A DNA stretch of 64,000 nt from Yoonia sp. (GTDB lineage Bacteria; Pseudomonadota; Alphaproteobacteria; Rhodobacterales; Rhodobacteraceae). A program made the position numbers and the translations under genes. The stretch covers positions 1-64,000 of the forward strand of contig NZ_JAFMHJ010000008.1 in the NCBI RefSeq assembly GCF_017854565.1. Direction: 5' to 3'. Positions within the stretch are counted from its first letter, which is position 1. Each line of letters starts with the position of its first letter. The notes beneath the pieces were generated by a model. The model saw only the letters and a program-made list of their open reading frames with translations, was not told where the DNA came from and searched no databases. Below are positions 62,134 to 64,000 of the stretch, in pieces.

Positions 62134-62778
62134 TTATGGGGTCGTTTGCGGAAACAAGACCCGATCTTGGTCGGCGTGCCAAGGTGCATATTTCACCATG
62201 ACCGCCGCGAACGGGTCGGACGCCAAAAAGGCATCGAGCCAGCGGGTCAGGGGCGACATCTGTTGGGCATTAAACCACGCCCTGTCGATATTCGCAAACT
62301 GCCGCACAAAGGGCAAGATCGCCATATCGGCAAGGCTACGGGTTGGTCCCATCAGAAACGGGGCACCTGTCAGACGATCATCGAGGTGTTGCAGGAATTC
62401 CATCGCCTTTGCGCGCTCTGCCGCGACGTCCAGATGGGGATAGCGGACAGCATATTTCGTGTGATCCAGCGCCCGCTTGAACGGACCGTCACAGCTGTCA
62501 ATCAGCGCGTGCCCTTCGGGCGCCATATCAAGCCAGCCTTCGGGGTCGCATTGGCGCAAGGCCCAAAGCATGATGTCCCGGCTTTCGGCGATGATCCGGT
62601 CGCCGCTGTGCAAGACGGGCACGGTGCCTTTGGGTGATGTGGCAAGAAACATGTCCGGTTTGTCGCGCAACAGGATTTCGCGCAGTTCCACGGCCAGGCC
62701 GCTGGCACGGATGGCCAGCCGCGCGCGCATCGCGTAGGGGCAGCGCCTGAAGGACCACAAGATCGGAAGAGTTGGCAT
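62134..62778 (-). CDS. Glutathione S-transferase-like protein with CPYAMR motif
   Basis: 214 aa. N-terminal thioredoxin fold with FRRCPYAMRARLA, a glutaredoxin-like Cys-Pro-Tyr site, cis-Pro loop SPKGTVPVL and AESRDIM, then a helical C-terminal domain (MGPTRSLADMAILPFVRQF). Cys at the active site suggests a thiol-transferase (omega/beta-like) rather than conjugation. Upstream partner of the second GST gene. Confidence 0.92.
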   Translation of the reverse strand: MPTLPILWSFRRCPYAMRARLAIRASGLAVELREILLRDKPDMFLATSPKGTVPVLHSGDRIIAESRDIMLWALRQCDPEGWLDMAPEGHALIDSCDGPFKRALDHTKYAVRYPHLDVAAERAKAMEFLQHLDDRLTGAPFLMGPTRSLADMAILPFVRQFANIDRAWFNAQQMSPLTRWLDAFLASDPFAAVMVKYAPWHADQDRVLFPQTTP

Positions 62779-62788
62779 GGGTTTGGAT

Positions 62789-62807
62789 GCCTCCGGCGGG
62801 GATATTT
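62789..62807 (+). repeat. GCCTCCGGCGGGGATATTT 19-mer, intergenic copy
   Basis: Lies between the GST-like gene (start 62778) and mtaB (stop 62823). Exact match to 28091-28109 in bchB. I associate similar CTCCGGCGGG-ATATTT motifs with Rhodobacterales intergenic regions (recollection, not checked). Confidence 0.6.
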
Positions 62808-62822
62808 AAGCTCGGAAGAACT

Positions 62823-64000
62823 TTACGCGGTGAGCGTCTGATCTGCAAAGCCTGTGATCCGAGCCCGGACAATCTGGCTTTCGGGCTGATCGCTGGCAAA
62901 GGTGACTTCGGTGAATTGCTCGGTTCGGCCCATGCGCGGGTTTTCCATCAGGATATCGTGCGTCTTGCCGATTTGCGCCTTGAGGTGCGCGGTGACCTGA
63001 GCCTGACCGGCGGCACGCAGCTGTGCCGCGCGGGATTTGATCAGTTTGCCATGCACCGGCGGCATCCGGGACGCGGGCGTTCCGGGCCGGGGCGAGTACG
63101 GAAAGACGTGCAGCCAGGTCAGGTTGCAATCACGCACAAGGGCCAGCGAATTGGCGAACATCGCGTCGGTTTCGGTTGGGAACCCGGCGATGATGTCGGC
63201 CCCGAAAGTCATGTCGGGCCGTAGTTTGCTGGCTTCTTGGGTAAAGCGGATTGCGTCGTCGCGCAGGTGCCGCCGTTTCATCCGCTTCAGGATCATATCG
63301 TCGCCATGTTGCAGCGACAGGTGGAGGTGGGGCATCAAGCGGGGCTCGGTCGCGATGGCGGCGAGCAGGTTTTCGTCGACCTCGATACTATCAATTGAGC
63401 TGATCCGCAGGCGCGGCAGATCGGGCACCAGTTTCAGGATGCGCATCACCAGATCGCCCAGCTTGGGTGCGCCGGGCAGATCAGCGCCCCAACTGGTCAG
63501 GTCGACGCCTGTCAGCACCACCTCGTTATAGCCGGTATCGACAAGCCGCTTGATCTGGTCGACGACAACGCCTGCGGGGACCGAGCGGGAATTGCCACGC
63601 CCAAACGGGATAATGCAGAAGGTACACCGATGGTCGCAACCGTTCTGGACCTGAACATAGGCGCGGCTGCGGGTGCCAAACCCGTCGATCAGGTGCCCGG
63701 CGGTTTCGGTGACGGACATGATGTCATCGACCTGCACAGGTTCGGTCTTGCCGATCAGGTCAGGGGCCATGCCCGCCCATGTGGCCCGGTTCATCTTTTC
63801 GGTATTGCCAAGCACCACGTCAACCTCGGCCATGTTGGCGAAGGTATCAGGTTCGGTCTGGGCGGCACAACCGGTGACGATCAGCGTTGCAGTGGGGTTG
63901 TCGCGGCGCAGTTTGCGGATGTCTTGGCGGGCCTTGCGCACTGCTTCGGCGGTGACGGCGCAGGTATTCACTATCACCGCGTTTTCGACGCCCGACGCGG
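62823..64000 (-). CDS. mtaB: tRNA (t6A37) methylthiotransferase MtaB, 5' end outside the window
   Basis: At least 392 aa visible; the reading frame runs off the right edge, so the start is missing. MTTase N-terminal cysteines in VIVNTCAVTAEAVRKARQD and VTGCAAQT, radical-SAM cluster NGCDHRCTFCIIPFG, the core with GVDLTSWGADL, and a C-terminal TRAM domain after AHLKAQIG. Adds a methylthio group to t6A37 in ANN-decoding tRNAs. MiaB/RimO are relatives, but the VNTCAVTAEA start and domain length fit MtaB. Confidence 0.92.
   Translation of the reverse strand, partial: ASGVENAVIVNTCAVTAEAVRKARQDIRKLRRDNPTATLIVTGCAAQTEPDTFANMAEVDVVLGNTEKMNRATWAGMAPDLIGKTEPVQVDDIMSVTETAGHLIDGFGTRSRAYVQVQNGCDHRCTFCIIPFGRGNSRSVPAGVVVDQIKRLVDTGYNEVVLTGVDLTSWGADLPGAPKLGDLVMRILKLVPDLPRLRISSIDSIEVDENLLAAIATEPRLMPHLHLSLQHGDDMILKRMKRRHLRDDAIRFTQEASKLRPDMTFGADIIAGFPTETDAMFANSLALVRDCNLTWLHVFPYSPRPGTPASRMPPVHGKLIKSRAAQLRAAGQAQVTAHLKAQIGKTHDILMENPRMGRTEQFTEVTFASDQPESQIVRARITGFADQTLTA

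Overview
The window looks like a chromosome segment, or possibly a large photosynthesis replicon, of an aerobic anoxygenic phototroph in the Rhodobacterales (Roseobacter group). The grounds are the gene families and their order: ppsR-aerR-bchFNBHLM-lhaA-puhABC-orf-acsF-puhE-hemA-cycA, then bchODI-crtA and crtIB-tspO. Other grounds are an fbc-type petABC operon, the DctPQM TRAP system, high GC, and intergenic repeats of a kind I associate with this order. The only cyclase in view is the O2-dependent AcsF, and CrtA (spheroidene to spheroidenone) is present; both fit aerobic phototrophy. No tRNA, rRNA, CRISPR, insertion sequence or prophage was recognised.

Layout. 0.2-3.6 kb: a multi-PAS GGDEF/EAL protein. 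3.8-13.1 kb: a long minus-strand transcription unit with an aldehyde dehydrogenase, a complete branched-chain amino-acid-type ABC transporter (binding protein, two permeases, two ATPases), a second aldehyde dehydrogenase and an SPFH/flotillin protein. It is divergent from an AraC-type regulator. 14.1-20.9 kb: a cytochrome P450 with an atypical I-helix, then a GntR regulator, a TRAP transporter (dctPQM) and a thiamine-diphosphate enzyme. Together these form an accessory uptake/catabolic island whose substrate I cannot name; both aldehyde dehydrogenases resemble the aromatic-aldehyde clade. 21.0-22.3 kb: UDP-glucose dehydrogenase.

22.4-48.4 kb: photosynthesis genes. PpsR and the B12-binding antirepressor AerR/PpaA read leftward. 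From 25.0 kb a tightly overlapped plus-strand run encodes bacteriochlorophyll synthesis, reaction-centre H subunit and assembly factors, 5-aminolevulinate synthase and a soluble cytochrome c. Mg-chelatase subunits and CrtA converge on it from the right, and crtI, crtB and tspO diverge from crtA. Four TGT-N12-ACA PpsR boxes sit in the two divergent promoter regions (aerR/bchF and crtA/crtI), so one repressor plausibly coordinates pigment and carotenoid genes. pufBALM, bchCXYZ, bchG, bchP and crtCDEF are not in the window, and housekeeping genes begin directly after tspO, so the photosynthesis cluster appears split.

48.4-64 kb: mostly housekeeping. This holds an adenine deaminase/AMP nucleosidase pair, HU, a DMT exporter, chorismate synthase, a TPP riboswitch with thiBPQ, cytochrome bc1 (petABC), a small outer-membrane barrel, two glutathione-S-transferase-like proteins and a 5'-truncated mtaB. 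The bc1 complex and the cytochrome c encoded by cycA would together close the photosynthetic electron-transfer cycle.

Small-scale structure includes three families of short repeats (a GTAC-phased element, a stop-codon palindrome, and a 19-mer found both between genes and inside bchB), several hairpins, and corrected non-ATG starts for crtA, petA, bchD and the GntR gene. All family names come from reading the translations and recalled family features; no database search was run.
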